Of a stretch of DNA of 64,000 nt, positions 46,305 to 55,269 are shown one piece after another (position 1 is the stretch's first letter; the number at the start of each line of letters is the position of its first letter). This DNA is from Sphingopyxis yananensis (GTDB lineage: Bacteria; Pseudomonadota; Alphaproteobacteria; Sphingomonadales; Sphingomonadaceae): contig NZ_JAJEWI010000003.1 in NCBI RefSeq assembly GCF_020687785.1, positions 44,551 to 108,550 of the forward strand, in the 5' to 3' direction. The position numbers were made by a program, and so were the translations under genes. The notes under the pieces are model-generated. The model was given only the letters and a program-made list of their open reading frames with translations. It did no database searches and was not told the origin of the DNA.

Positions 46305-47216
46305 ATGAGCATGATCCGCCATACACCCGACACCCAGCATCTGGGCCTTGTTGCTTTTCTTCCGCCCTCGGCCCGCCCTTTTGCGCTGCTTGCGCGATTT
46401 GATCGGCCGATTGGGTGGTGGCTGTTATTTTGGCCTTGCACCTTTGGCATCGCCTTGGGGGGCGGCTTGCGGGACCATTGGGACTTGCTGATCTGGATGT
46501 TGGTCGGGGCCATTGCCATGCGCGGTGCAGGCTGTGTGTGGAACGACATGGTCGACCGTGATTTGGATCGCCAAGTGGCGCGTACCGCGTCGCGGCCCAT
46601 CGCCAGCGGCTTGGTGTCGATGCGCGCGGCCGCGATTTGGGCGGGGCTGTTGTGTCTGATTGGTTTGGTCGTTCTGTTGCAATTTCCGTGGAACGCGCAA
46701 TTGGTGGCGCTGGCCAGTGTGCTGTTGGTTGCGGCTTACCCGTTCATGAAACGCATAACATGGTGGCCGCAAGCGTGGCTGGGCATGGTCTATAGCTGGG
46801 GTGCGTTGGTGGGCTGGGTTGCGGTGGGCGGACCTGCGGGACTGCCGATTGCGCTGCTTTATATGGGCTGCATCCTGTGGACCATTGGGTATGACACCAT
46901 TTACGCATTGCAGGACATTGAGGATGACGCCTTGGTCGGCGTGAAATCTAGCGCGCGTGCCATGGGGCGTCATGTGCGCGGTGGGGTGGCGCTTTGCTAT
47001 GCGGCGGCGCTGGCCCTGTGGGGCGCGGCGATATGGCAGGTTCGGCCCGACCCTGTTGCTTTGCTGGCGCTGCTGCCAGTGACGCTGCATTTTATAGGTC
47101 AAGTGACGACCTTGGATCTGAACCAAGGGGCGGATGCATTGGCCAAATTTCGCAGCAATCGCTTTGCCGGATTTTTGATATTGGCGGCGATGGCGGTCGT
47201 TGGGACGGCCACATAA
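46305..47216 (+). CDS. ubiA: 4-hydroxybenzoate polyprenyltransferase
   Basis: Attaches the polyprenyl chain in ubiquinone synthesis. Start at the ATG 46305 or 46311; about 303 residues and nine membrane helices. First Asp-rich motif VWNDMVDRDLDRQVARTASRPIASG, second DTIYALQDIEDDALVGVKSSA. These fit UbiA of the membrane prenyltransferase superfamily. Confidence 0.95.
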   Translation: MSMIRHTPDTQHLGLVAFLPPSARPFALLARFDRPIGWWLLFWPCTFGIALGGGLRDHWDLLIWMLVGAIAMRGAGCVWNDMVDRDLDRQVARTASRPIASGLVSMRAAAIWAGLLCLIGLVVLLQFPWNAQLVALASVLLVAAYPFMKRITWWPQAWLGMVYSWGALVGWVAVGGPAGLPIALLYMGCILWTIGYDTIYALQDIEDDALVGVKSSARAMGRHVRGGVALCYAAALALWGAAIWQVRPDPVALLALLPVTLHFIGQVTTLDLNQGADALAKFRSNRFAGFLILAAMAVVGTAT

Positions 47217-47261
47217 TCGCATGGGAATGGCGCGAGCCAAGGGGCCGCAGCTCAAAATGAT

Positions 47262-47296
47262 AAAACGCCCCACATGCTGATGCGGGGCGTTTTTTT
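47262..47296. terminator. Bidirectional terminator ubiA / DsbA lipoprotein
   Basis: AAAACGCCCC / GGGGCGTTTTTTT stem with an inner CAT/ATG pair, between convergent genes, T run on the plus side. Confidence 0.9.
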
Positions 47297-47356
47297 AATG
47301 GGTTTCGCTGTTCTCATCACATCTTATGTCACGGTAATAGCTTATTTTTATCGTGT

Positions 47357-48100
47357 TTAGCGAGCGCCCATGTTGCGCAGACGATCACGCAGCAATTCCC
47401 ACGACGCGGTGTTTTCGGCCAAGCGGCCGTTGATCAGGAAGCTGGGCGTGCCCGAAATCTTATATTCTTCGGTGGCGGCGTTGGTGACCTTTTCCAGCTT
47501 GGAAATATTGTCGACGTTGGACAAGCAGGTATTGAGTTGGTCTGCGGTGATACCGCGAGCCTTAAAGAATTCATCCAATTTCCAGCTTGTCGCCAAGGTG
47601 GTGAAACGCTTGTCTGGGGCCAATTGCATCGCGGCTTCGCCGGCCTGTGGGTTGGCCTGCGCGCCAGCGAACAGGTCGGCTTGACCCGCAAAGGTGCTTT
47701 CGAGCAGCGGGAAATAGCGTTCCGTTGGGGCACAGCGCAAGACGGCAGCAGCGGTGGCGTCCAATGGGTCACGCACAAAGTGGCGCATTTCCAAGCTGAC
47801 CCGGCCGGAGTTGATATAATCTTTCTTCAGCTCTTGTGACGATTTGGCCGAAAAATCGGCGCAGTGCGAACAGGTGATGGACGCAAATTCCACAACCTTG
47901 ATTGGGGCGTCTGGGTTGCCAAGCAACATGCCGCCGGCTTCGGTCGGGGTTACAACATCGGACCATGTCTTACCAGCCGGAGCCGCAACATTGGCGATTT
48001 GGGCTTGTTCCTTGCTTTGGTCCCCAGATGAACCGCCACAGCCCGCCAAGGCCAGTGCAGCGAGCGAAGATAAAAGAGTGATTTTCAACGATGGCTTCAT
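47357..48100 (-). CDS. DsbA-family thiol oxidoreductase, lipoprotein
   Basis: It has 247 residues. Lipoprotein signal SLKITLLSSLAALALAGCGGSS (Cys21). The thioredoxin-like domain has CxxC as CSHC in VVEFASITCSHCADFSAKS and cis-proline GTPSFLING. Inserted helical domain between. It is related to the DsbA next door, and both fall in the DsbA/BdbD-like thioredoxin_4 group. Likely introduces or transfers disulfides near the inner or outer membrane. Confidence 0.87.
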   Translation of the reverse strand: MKPSLKITLLSSLAALALAGCGGSSGDQSKEQAQIANVAAPAGKTWSDVVTPTEAGGMLLGNPDAPIKVVEFASITCSHCADFSAKSSQELKKDYINSGRVSLEMRHFVRDPLDATAAAVLRCAPTERYFPLLESTFAGQADLFAGAQANPQAGEAAMQLAPDKRFTTLATSWKLDEFFKARGITADQLNTCLSNVDNISKLEKVTNAATEEYKISGTPSFLINGRLAENTASWELLRDRLRNMGAR

Positions 48101-48174
48101 AGTCGGTTACTCTCTATGGATAAAAAGAGGCTGGATAAATCAGAAGAGGCTGGGGAATACAGAAGATACCGCTT

Positions 48175-48876
48175 TTAAGCGGGCTTGAGCGCGGCGTCGA
48201 GCGCCGTTTTAATGCGGTCCCATTCCAAGCTGCCGACGGCGGCACCGTTAACAAAAAAGCTGGGCGTGCCGGTCACATGGTCTTGGGTGCGGCCAATATT
48301 GGTCATGCTGGTGAGTTCCGCCAAACTGACTTCGCTGGCCAAGCAGGCGTTTAATTGGGCATCCGTATAGCCGCGCTGTTTCATCAGGGCGAACAGGCCG
48401 CTGTCCACCGCCATGCGCTTGGTGCGTTCGGCCATATCGCCTTCATACCAGCTTTTTTGCTGGGCCTCGGTCGCGGCCTGAACCTTGCCAATCCATTGGC
48501 GCTGGGCGGTGAATATCGCCTGATGATTGCCGTAAAATTGGGTCGGACGGCCACAGCGCGCCAATAAAGCGGCGGTCATGTCCAGCGGGTCGCGGATCAA
48601 ATTGCGATATTCCACAATTACCGTGCCCTTGCTGACATATTGATTGTTCAGCAATGCGCCGCTGTTGGTGGCGAAATGGCCACATGCCCCGCAGGTATAG
48701 CTGAAATATTCGACCAGCCGAGTTTTGGCGGCGGGATTGCCGATGGCGTGCGCGCCAATATTCGTGCGGCTGACGGTGTTGGTCCATGGCTGGGCGGCAG
48801 CCGTGAACATCAGCATGGCTGCGCCGGAAAAGGCGATGATCGCCGCGCGGCGGGTGACGGGGGAAGAAAAAGACAT
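48175..48876 (-). CDS. DsbA-family thiol oxidoreductase, exported
   Basis: It has 233 residues with a cleavable signal (RRAAIIAFSGAAMLMFTAAAQP; the SPVTRRAAII start may suit Tat). Active site CGAC in LVEYFSYTCGACGHFATN and GTPSFFVNG. It lies 74 bases upstream of the lipoprotein paralogue on the same strand, and downstream of the DciA-like gene. In many alphaproteobacteria one such gene sits between DUF721 and smc; here there are two and no smc follows. Confidence 0.87.
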   Translation of the reverse strand: MSFSSPVTRRAAIIAFSGAAMLMFTAAAQPWTNTVSRTNIGAHAIGNPAAKTRLVEYFSYTCGACGHFATNSGALLNNQYVSKGTVIVEYRNLIRDPLDMTAALLARCGRPTQFYGNHQAIFTAQRQWIGKVQAATEAQQKSWYEGDMAERTKRMAVDSGLFALMKQRGYTDAQLNACLASEVSLAELTSMTNIGRTQDHVTGTPSFFVNGAAVGSLEWDRIKTALDAALKPA

Positions 48877-48933
48877 CCGGTGGACCTTATTGTCGCATTG
48901 ACGCGAATATTGTTTGAAACGGCAGAATATCGT

Positions 48934-49608
48934 TTATCCGCTGCGTGGCAAGCCGCGCGAAACACCTAGTCCGGCGGCCATACGTTCCAGCACCATGCGC
49001 AATTCGGGGTCGGCAATTTCGCGCAATGAGTCGCTGAGTTCGGCGGGCACTGGCCCCAATTCCCGTTTGGGCTTTGGGGGTTTGGGCGGCGTCAGGCCAT
49101 GGGCCATACGCACGCTGGCGATGGCGGCATAGCCAAAGAAGCGATTGACCGATTCCACTATGTCCGGCCCAATATGTTGCAGCATCGGGGCGTGCGCGCC
49201 GCAGATCGACAGGTGCAATGTGCCGCCAGCCTTGCTGCCGGTTGGAAAGCGAATCAACACCGGCTGGGTGACCTTGGCGAGCCTTGGGCCGACAATCTCT
49301 GCCCAGCGGCTGACCACCGATGTTTGGATAAAGCCAAATTTGCGAAAGGCGGTGCCGCCCACTTCGGGCACCAACTCCGCGACGCGCCGTGCTTCGCCGC
49401 CGCGTGGGCGGCTATATTTGGGCTGCGTGCCCTTGGCTTTTGATTTGTTGGTGTTTTTTGTCGCGCTGCTTTTGCTGCTGGCTTTGCGGCGGCTTTTGGG
49501 TTGGGCAGGGTTGGGCGCTGGTTCCGCCATTGCCGCCGTGCCCGCCTCGGCTGGCGGCATGGAAATGAGCTTATCGCCGCTGGCTGCTTTCGTCATAGGC
49601 GCACCCAT
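48934..49608 (-). CDS. DciA-like protein (DUF721)
   Basis: It has 224 residues from 49608 (a start at 49596, MTKAASG, is possible). A basic, Lys/Ser-rich linker (PKSRRKASSKSSATKNTNKSKAKG) leads to the DUF721 domain: ARRVAELVPEVGGTAFRKFGFIQTSVVSRWAEIVGPRLAKVTQPVLIRFP and LHLSICGAHAPMLQHIGPDIVESVNRFFGYAAIASVRM. DUF721 corresponds to DciA, the ancestral replicative helicase loader. Its start lies 14 bases from the divergent mutY start. Confidence 0.8.
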   Translation of the reverse strand: MGAPMTKAASGDKLISMPPAEAGTAAMAEPAPNPAQPKSRRKASSKSSATKNTNKSKAKGTQPKYSRPRGGEARRVAELVPEVGGTAFRKFGFIQTSVVSRWAEIVGPRLAKVTQPVLIRFPTGSKAGGTLHLSICGAHAPMLQHIGPDIVESVNRFFGYAAIASVRMAHGLTPPKPPKPKRELGPVPAELSDSLREIADPELRMVLERMAAGLGVSRGLPRSG

Positions 49609-49622
49609 GCCATAAGCATGGG

Positions 49623-50774
49623 GTGAGCGTCCAGACTTCTGACCCCTATTGCGGCATCGAAACCGACTTGACTAGCGGCCATGCCCCGTCCCCCCGCATC
49701 CCCAGCTTCGCTTCGCGCTTGCTGGCGTGGTATGACCGCCATGCCCGCGCCTTGCCGTGGCGCATCCCGCCGAACAGCGGGCGGGTGCCCAATCCTTATT
49801 ATATTTGGATGGCAGAGGTGATGCTGCAACAAACCACGGTCGCCGCCGTGGCGGGATATTTTCAGCGATTCACGCAAAGTTGGCCCAGCGTGAGCGACTT
49901 GGCAGCGGCGGATGATGCCGATGTGATGGCTGCATGGGCGGGGCTGGGATATTATGCGCGGGCGCGCAATTTGCTGGCCTGTGCCCGTGTGGTGGCCGAC
50001 CAATATGATGGCCAATTTCCGTCCAGCGAAGCGGAACTGCGCGCCTTGCCAGGGGTGGGGGATTATACCGCCGCCGCTGTGGCCGCCATTGCCTTTGGAC
50101 AGCGCGCCGTGGTGGTGGATGCCAATATTGAACGGGTCATGGCCCGATATCGCTGGATCGAAACCCCTTTGCCCGCCGCGAAGAAACTGATTCGTGCCGC
50201 CCTTGCGCCCTTGGTGCCAGAAGCGCGGACGGGCGATTTTGCTCAGGCGATGATGGATTTGGGGGCGGGCATTTGCACCATTCGCCGCCCCGCCTGTGGT
50301 ATTTGCCCGTTGATGCAAGATTGTGCCGTCGTTGGGCGCGCAGATATTGAAAGCGTTCCGGTAAAACCCGCCAAAAAGGCGAAGCCGCACCGCCATGGCT
50401 TGGCCTATTGGATCGAGGATGATCAGCATATTTGGCTGGTTACGCGCCCAACCAAGGGCATGTTGGGCGGAATGCGGGCGTTGCCCGGGGGGGCATGGGG
50501 GGATGACCGCTTGGGCAGCAACAGCGGGGTATCGGTCGACCATAGTTTCACACATTTCGACCTGACCCTGACATTGGTGGAACGCGGGGTGGATGTGTTG
50601 GACGCGCCGCATGCAACGGATTTTGGCGTGGATGGAAATGGCGCCGCTGACCTGCAAGATGGGCAGTGGTGGCCGATATCAACGCTTGACGATGCGGGGC
50701 TGCCCACGCTTTATCGCAAATTGGTCGATCAAAAACGGCGCCGCGACGAAGGCCGGACAAAGCCGAAAGGGTGA
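49623..50774 (+). CDS. mutY: A/G-specific adenine glycosylase
   Basis: Removes adenine opposite 8-oxoG, the companion of MutM. It has 383 residues from a GTG at 49623. HhH-GPD core: WMAEVMLQQTTVAAVAGYF (catalytic Glu), LPGVGDYTAAAVAAIAFGQRAVVVDANIERVMAR (catalytic Asp), [4Fe-4S] C-x6-C-x2-C-x5-C in CTIRRPACGICPLMQDC. C-terminal Nudix-like MutT domain recognises 8-oxoG. The stop is four bases before the next ATG. Confidence 0.95.
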   Translation: MSVQTSDPYCGIETDLTSGHAPSPRIPSFASRLLAWYDRHARALPWRIPPNSGRVPNPYYIWMAEVMLQQTTVAAVAGYFQRFTQSWPSVSDLAAADDADVMAAWAGLGYYARARNLLACARVVADQYDGQFPSSEAELRALPGVGDYTAAAVAAIAFGQRAVVVDANIERVMARYRWIETPLPAAKKLIRAALAPLVPEARTGDFAQAMMDLGAGICTIRRPACGICPLMQDCAVVGRADIESVPVKPAKKAKPHRHGLAYWIEDDQHIWLVTRPTKGMLGGMRALPGGAWGDDRLGSNSGVSVDHSFTHFDLTLTLVERGVDVLDAPHATDFGVDGNGAADLQDGQWWPISTLDDAGLPTLYRKLVDQKRRRDEGRTKPKG

Positions 50775-50778
50775 GGAT

Positions 50779-52077
50779 ATGACGCAGATGATGTCTCGGC
50801 GCGCATGGCTGGGCGCGGCAGCGGCGACCAGCGGCGCCTTGATGCTGCCCCCTAGCTTGTGGGCGCAGGCCGCGCGCACGGCCGGAGCAAATGCTGCGTC
50901 ATCGGCCTATCCCCATGTGCGCGATTTCATTGGGTCGTTCGTCCAGCGGCGGGAATTGGCGGGAACGCTGGCGATGATCGGCAAAGGACAAGCGCCAGCG
51001 ACGATTATGGCGGCGGGCCATATCGCGATGGATTCGTCCACCAAGGTCGATGCCAATAGTTTGTGGCGGCTATATTCCAACACCAAGCCGATTACGGCAA
51101 TGGCTATGATGATCTTGATCGACGATGGCGTGGTGCGGCTCGATCAGCCGATTGCCGATTTTCTGCCCGCCTTTGCGAAGATGAAGGTGCAAAACACCCC
51201 CGATGGGTCGATCAGCGATGTGCGGGACGCCAAACAGCCGATTACCATCCGTCATTTGCTGACCCATACGGCAGGTTTTGGTTATGCGATCATGCAAAAG
51301 GGCCCGCTGCGCCAAGCTTATGAAGAGGCGGGTTTGACGGGCGGCGTTTTCACCAAATTGCCCGTGCCCGGCATGACGGGCCAAATTGCCCCCAGCTTGG
51401 CAGAATTTGCTGATCGCTTGGCCGCTTTGCCGCTGGTCTATGAACCCGATACGCAGTGGAGTTATTCGGTCAGTCTTGATCTGGCGGGGCGGGTGATTGA
51501 GGTGGCGTCGGGTCAAAGTTTTGACGAATTTTTGCGCCAGCGTATTTTTACGCCCTTGGACATGAGCAGCACATGGTTTCAGGTGCCGTCATCCGAAGTG
51601 GGGCGGTTCACCACCAATTACAGCCCGCTGGGCGGCATTTTATTCCCCATCGATCCAGCGCGGGCCAGCATATATTTGGACAAGCCAAAGACGCTGCATG
51701 GCGGCAGCGGCTTGGTGTCTAGCGCGCGCGACTATGACCGGTTTTTGGCGATGCTGATGGGCGAGGGGGCATTGGGCAATACGCGAATTTTGCGGCCGGA
51801 AACGGCGCGTCTAGCGATGTCCAACCTGATTGGCGACCATGTTGCGCGCAAAGGCACCTTCATTGACGGCGCGGGTTTCGGCGCAGGCGGGCGGGTGTCG
51901 CTGGCCCATACGCCGGGCGGTGAGGGCATCTATGGCTGGTCCGGCGCGGCGGGAACATTGGGTTTTGTGGACCGCAAACGTGGATATCGTGTGGCGGCCT
52001 ATGCCCAATATTTGCCGCCGAACAGCCTTGATTTTCAAAGTAAGTTTCCCGAAATCGTCATGCAGGATATAAAATAA
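50779..52077 (+). CDS. Exported serine hydrolase, class C beta-lactamase fold
   Basis: It has 432 residues from the ATG at 50779 (GAGGAT upstream; the open frame starts earlier within mutY). The twin-arginine-like signal MMSRRAWLGAAAATSGALML predicts Tat export. SxxK is LYSNTKPIT (Ser100, Lys103), the YxN-equivalent is WSYSVSLD, and a GWSG-type region lies near the C-terminus (YGWSGAAGTLGFVD). This beta-lactamase/EstB family includes esterases, peptidases and true lactamases; nothing here picks one. Probably co-transcribed with mutY and nudC. Confidence 0.85.
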   Translation: MTQMMSRRAWLGAAAATSGALMLPPSLWAQAARTAGANAASSAYPHVRDFIGSFVQRRELAGTLAMIGKGQAPATIMAAGHIAMDSSTKVDANSLWRLYSNTKPITAMAMMILIDDGVVRLDQPIADFLPAFAKMKVQNTPDGSISDVRDAKQPITIRHLLTHTAGFGYAIMQKGPLRQAYEEAGLTGGVFTKLPVPGMTGQIAPSLAEFADRLAALPLVYEPDTQWSYSVSLDLAGRVIEVASGQSFDEFLRQRIFTPLDMSSTWFQVPSSEVGRFTTNYSPLGGILFPIDPARASIYLDKPKTLHGGSGLVSSARDYDRFLAMLMGEGALGNTRILRPETARLAMSNLIGDHVARKGTFIDGAGFGAGGRVSLAHTPGGEGIYGWSGAAGTLGFVDRKRGYRVAAYAQYLPPNSLDFQSKFPEIVMQDIK

Positions 52078-52078
52078 T

Positions 52079-52954
52079 ATGTCAGGACCATTGGGTTTTA
52101 CAGGGGCGTGGTTGGACCGCGCTGATCAATTGCGCGCCGATGATGCCGCCTTGGCACAAGCGCAGGCGGACCCGCGCGCCCGTTGTCTGGCGATGCATGG
52201 GGTCGATTTTATACCCGCAGAGGGCGGCGGCTTGTTGTGGGAAGCCATTGACCCGATGGACGACCGCCCCTTGTTGCTGTTGGGGCGTGATGAGCGTGGC
52301 ATCGGCTATTTTGTCCGCGAAGCGGTGCCAAGCCGCCGTGTGGATGCCCGTTCGCGCACGATCATGCGCTTTTTACCATCTTTGTCGGATCAAGATTTGG
52401 CGGTTTATGGCGGGGCGCGGTCTCTGGTGGACTGGCATGCGCGCCATCGCTTTTGCGCATCTTGCGGGGGTGAAACCTTGGTGTTCCGTGCGGGCTGGGG
52501 CCGCAAATGCGGTGCGTGCGACGCCGAACATTTCCCCCGCGTTGATCCGGTGGTGATTATGCTTGCCGAACATCAGGGCAAGGTGTTGGTCGCGCGCCAA
52601 CCCGGATTCCCGCCGGCCTTTTTCTCGGCGCTCGCGGGGTTTGTGGAACCTGGCGAATCCATCGAAGAAGCGGTGGCGCGGGAATTGTTCGAAGAAGCGG
52701 GCATTCGTGTTCGTGACATTCGCTATATCGCCAGCCAACCTTGGCCCTTTCCATCGTCGCTGATGATGGCCTGTATGGCTGTGACCGATGACCCCACGCT
52801 GACGTTGGATGAAACCGAGCTGGAAGCCGCCATGTGGGTGGACAAAGCGGATGTGCGGGCGGCCTTGTCCGGCGATATGAACGCGCCCTTTGTCGCGCCG
52901 CCGCTCTTGGCCATTGCGCGGCATTTGCTGGCCCATTGGGTTGGGCTGGCCTGA
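52079..52954 (+). CDS. nudC: NADH pyrophosphatase / RNA decapping hydrolase NudC
   Basis: Hydrolyses NADH and removes NAD caps from RNA in E. coli. It has 291 residues. Zinc ribbon CASC...CGAC (HRFCASCGGETLVFRAGWGRKCGAC), Nudix box GFVEPGESIEEAVARELFEEAGI (complete Gx5Ex7REUxEExGU), and the NADH-specific SQPWPFPSSLM. It starts one base after the preceding stop. Confidence 0.94.
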   Translation: MSGPLGFTGAWLDRADQLRADDAALAQAQADPRARCLAMHGVDFIPAEGGGLLWEAIDPMDDRPLLLLGRDERGIGYFVREAVPSRRVDARSRTIMRFLPSLSDQDLAVYGGARSLVDWHARHRFCASCGGETLVFRAGWGRKCGACDAEHFPRVDPVVIMLAEHQGKVLVARQPGFPPAFFSALAGFVEPGESIEEAVARELFEEAGIRVRDIRYIASQPWPFPSSLMMACMAVTDDPTLTLDETELEAAMWVDKADVRAALSGDMNAPFVAPPLLAIARHLLAHWVGLA

Positions 52955-52979
52955 TCGGTTCAGTATCCGTTATGAACGC

Positions 52980-53007
52980 AAAAGGGCGGCTGATTGGCCG
53001 CCCTTTT
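52980..53007. terminator. Bidirectional terminator nudC / popZ
   Basis: Perfect 10-base stem AAAGGGCGGC / GCCGCCCTTT around a 6-base loop between convergent genes. Confidence 0.85.
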
Positions 53008-53031
53008 GCTGTCTATTTCCCATGCGGGATA

Positions 53032-53601
53032 TCAACGTTGGCCGGTAATCCGGCGGATTTCCTTGGCGACCATAGCCTCGACGATGGGGGGCAGATTTTG
53101 GTCCAGCCATGTTTTCAGCATGGGGCGCAAAGCCTCCATCACCACATCATCAATGGTGCGGGCGGGGGATGAAACACCCGCGGCCGCCAAATTGGGTGAC
53201 AAAGCAAAGGCGGTGTTTAAGGATTCCAAGGATTGGCGCGCCGCTTCGGCGCTGGCGTTGGAAATCAGCGTGTCGTTCAGCGTCTGAGCCGACCCGGGAC
53301 TTGGCTGTGCGGCGAATGTTGGCGCAGCACCCGCAGGGGGGCTGGGCGTAGTCGTCTGCTCTGGCGGGGCTGCATGGGCTGACGGACCATGATCATGCAG
53401 CGGCATGGTGATTTTTTCGACGGTGTGAAGGTCGAGTTTTTCCGCCATGGATTCATTGGGCTGTTCGGTCATTTGTGCGCCGTCACCGGCAGGCTGGACC
53501 CGCGACATACGGGCCTGAACCGTCGCTTCATCGCGTGCAATAACGCGGCGAATGGATGATAAAATATCTTCCATAGATGGTTCGCGCGACATGTCGCCCA
53601 T
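53032..53601 (-). CDS. popZ: PopZ-like polar organizing protein (DUF2497)
   Basis: About 189 residues from the ATG at 53601 (53592 is also possible). The N-terminal helix SMEDILSSIRRVIARDE, a Pro/Thr/Ala-rich middle (about 45-120) and a C-terminal helical region IDDVVMEALRPMLKTWLDQNLPPIVEAMVAKEIRRITG match PopZ of Caulobacter, which forms a polar matrix anchoring the chromosome origin. The middle is shorter and less acidic than in Caulobacter. It follows tolC; valS, often next, is not here. Confidence 0.85.
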   Translation of the reverse strand: MGDMSREPSMEDILSSIRRVIARDEATVQARMSRVQPAGDGAQMTEQPNESMAEKLDLHTVEKITMPLHDHGPSAHAAPPEQTTTPSPPAGAAPTFAAQPSPGSAQTLNDTLISNASAEAARQSLESLNTAFALSPNLAAAGVSSPARTIDDVVMEALRPMLKTWLDQNLPPIVEAMVAKEIRRITGQR

Positions 53602-53706
53602 CAGCCTAGACCCCTTTTGTCCGTCAAAATGGACGATCAACCATGGTTAGCGACACAAGGCGACACTTGCCAAGCCCCAATTGCGCCGATTTCCATGATA
53701 TGGAAA

Positions 53707-55197
53707 TTATTGACCCGTGCTGACCGACGAAGCTGGCACATCGGCATTGGCCGCTGGAACCGTGCGTGTGTCGCTGGCGTGCTGGACCGGCGTGGGCAAA
53801 TCGGCCCAATCCGACAATTGGCCGCGCACCTTGTTATAATGAATATTGGGGTCATAGAGAACGCCGCCGTCCAGACCCAAATCCCGTGCTTCGGCTTTGC
53901 CCATGGCGGCCAATAAGGAAAAGGCCGCGACATAGGCATTGCGCTGGGCGGACACCAATTGCACTTGCGCGTTCAGATATTCTTGCTCGGCGTTCAAAAT
54001 ATCCAAGATCGACCGCGTGCCGACGCTATTTTCCGCCCGCACCCCTTCGAGGGACAAGGCGTTGGCGCGCACCGCTTGCTGGGATGCCGAAATGACGCGG
54101 TCATTGGCTTGCCATGCCGCATAGGCCCCGCGTGTTTGCGCGATCACAAAGCGTTCGGCTTCGATATATTGTTCCAGCGACTGGCTCGACCGGCTTTGGG
54201 CCTGACGAACCTGCGCCGAATTGCGTCCCGCCGCGAACAACGGCAGGGTCAGCGATACACCCGCCACCGCGCTTTTATTGTCCTGATCGACAGGGACATT
54301 GGGGACGATGCTGTCCAGACTGTTCAGATAATTGCTGTAAGTGCCGCTGACCGTTGCCGATATTTTGGGTAGGCGCGCCGCGCGGGCTGTACCGATGTCG
54401 GCGCGGGCGGCTTCGACATTCAACGCGGCGCTAGCGATGTCGGGGTTGTTGTTCAGCGCTGTGTTCACCGCGTCATCCACCGTGGTTGGCAGATTGGGCA
54501 AGGGCGGCGGTGCTTGCAAATCATCCGGCGCGCTGCCGACCAAGCGGATATAGGCTTCACGGCTGGAGATAAGCTGGGCTTCGCTGCCGCGCAATTCCCC
54601 CTCGGCTCGGGCCAAGCGGGCGTCCGATTGGGCCACGTCCGTGCGGGTTAAATCACCAATTTCAAAGCGGTCCCGCGTCGCTTCTAAGTTGGTGCGCAGC
54701 ACATCGACATTGTTGCGGTTCAGTTGGACAATCGCCTGATCGCGAATGACGTCCATATAAGCGCCAACAACTTGGGAAAAAACGCTGGCTTCGGTGGCGC
54801 GCAAATTGGCTTGCCCCGCATCAACGCGCAGCTTGGCGGCCTTCAGGCTGTTGCGCACCGCGCCGCCTTGATAAATGGGTACGGCCAATTGCGTGGTCGC
54901 GGACAAGCTGCGATCGGGTTGACCAACCGAGCCGCCCGATTGCGCGATATTGTCGTTATAATTGCCCGATAGATTAACCCCCGGCAGACCATAGCTGCGC
55001 TGGATCGGGACATTTTCGTCATTCGCGCGCTGGCCCGCACGGGCGGCGGTTAGGGTTGGGTTGTTGACATAGGCTTTGACGAGCGCTTCTTGCAGCGTTT
55101 CCGCCCCAGCAGGGACCCCTATCATCATCGTGCCGGTCACAAGGCCAGCCAGCAAGATTTTGCGACGGGGCCGATGGGCGCCGGTGGAATGAGTCAT
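53707..55197 (-). CDS. tolC: TolC-family outer membrane efflux/secretion channel
   Basis: It has 496 residues, with a signal peptide (RRKILLAGLVTGTMMIGVPAGAETLQEAL). Two outer-membrane-efflux repeats: LQEALVKAYVNNPTLTAARAGQRANDE...GLPGVNLSGNYN and TVDDAVNTALNNNPDIASAALNVEAARADIGTARAARLPKISATVSGTYS. The Pro-rich C-terminal tail is extra. It works with type I secretion or RND pumps; no partner is nearby. Second gene after pcm, a standard alphaproteobacterial pair. Confidence 0.95.
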   Translation of the reverse strand: MTHSTGAHRPRRKILLAGLVTGTMMIGVPAGAETLQEALVKAYVNNPTLTAARAGQRANDENVPIQRSYGLPGVNLSGNYNDNIAQSGGSVGQPDRSLSATTQLAVPIYQGGAVRNSLKAAKLRVDAGQANLRATEASVFSQVVGAYMDVIRDQAIVQLNRNNVDVLRTNLEATRDRFEIGDLTRTDVAQSDARLARAEGELRGSEAQLISSREAYIRLVGSAPDDLQAPPPLPNLPTTVDDAVNTALNNNPDIASAALNVEAARADIGTARAARLPKISATVSGTYSNYLNSLDSIVPNVPVDQDNKSAVAGVSLTLPLFAAGRNSAQVRQAQSRSSQSLEQYIEAERFVIAQTRGAYAAWQANDRVISASQQAVRANALSLEGVRAENSVGTRSILDILNAEQEYLNAQVQLVSAQRNAYVAAFSLLAAMGKAEARDLGLDGGVLYDPNIHYNKVRGQLSDWADLPTPVQHASDTRTVPAANADVPASSVSTGQ

Positions 55198-55269
55198 AGG
55201 GGTTCCGCTTCAATAGGTCAGAAAGACAACAGCTTTGCTCGTCATAGTCTGTGTGTGGATATTAGGATT

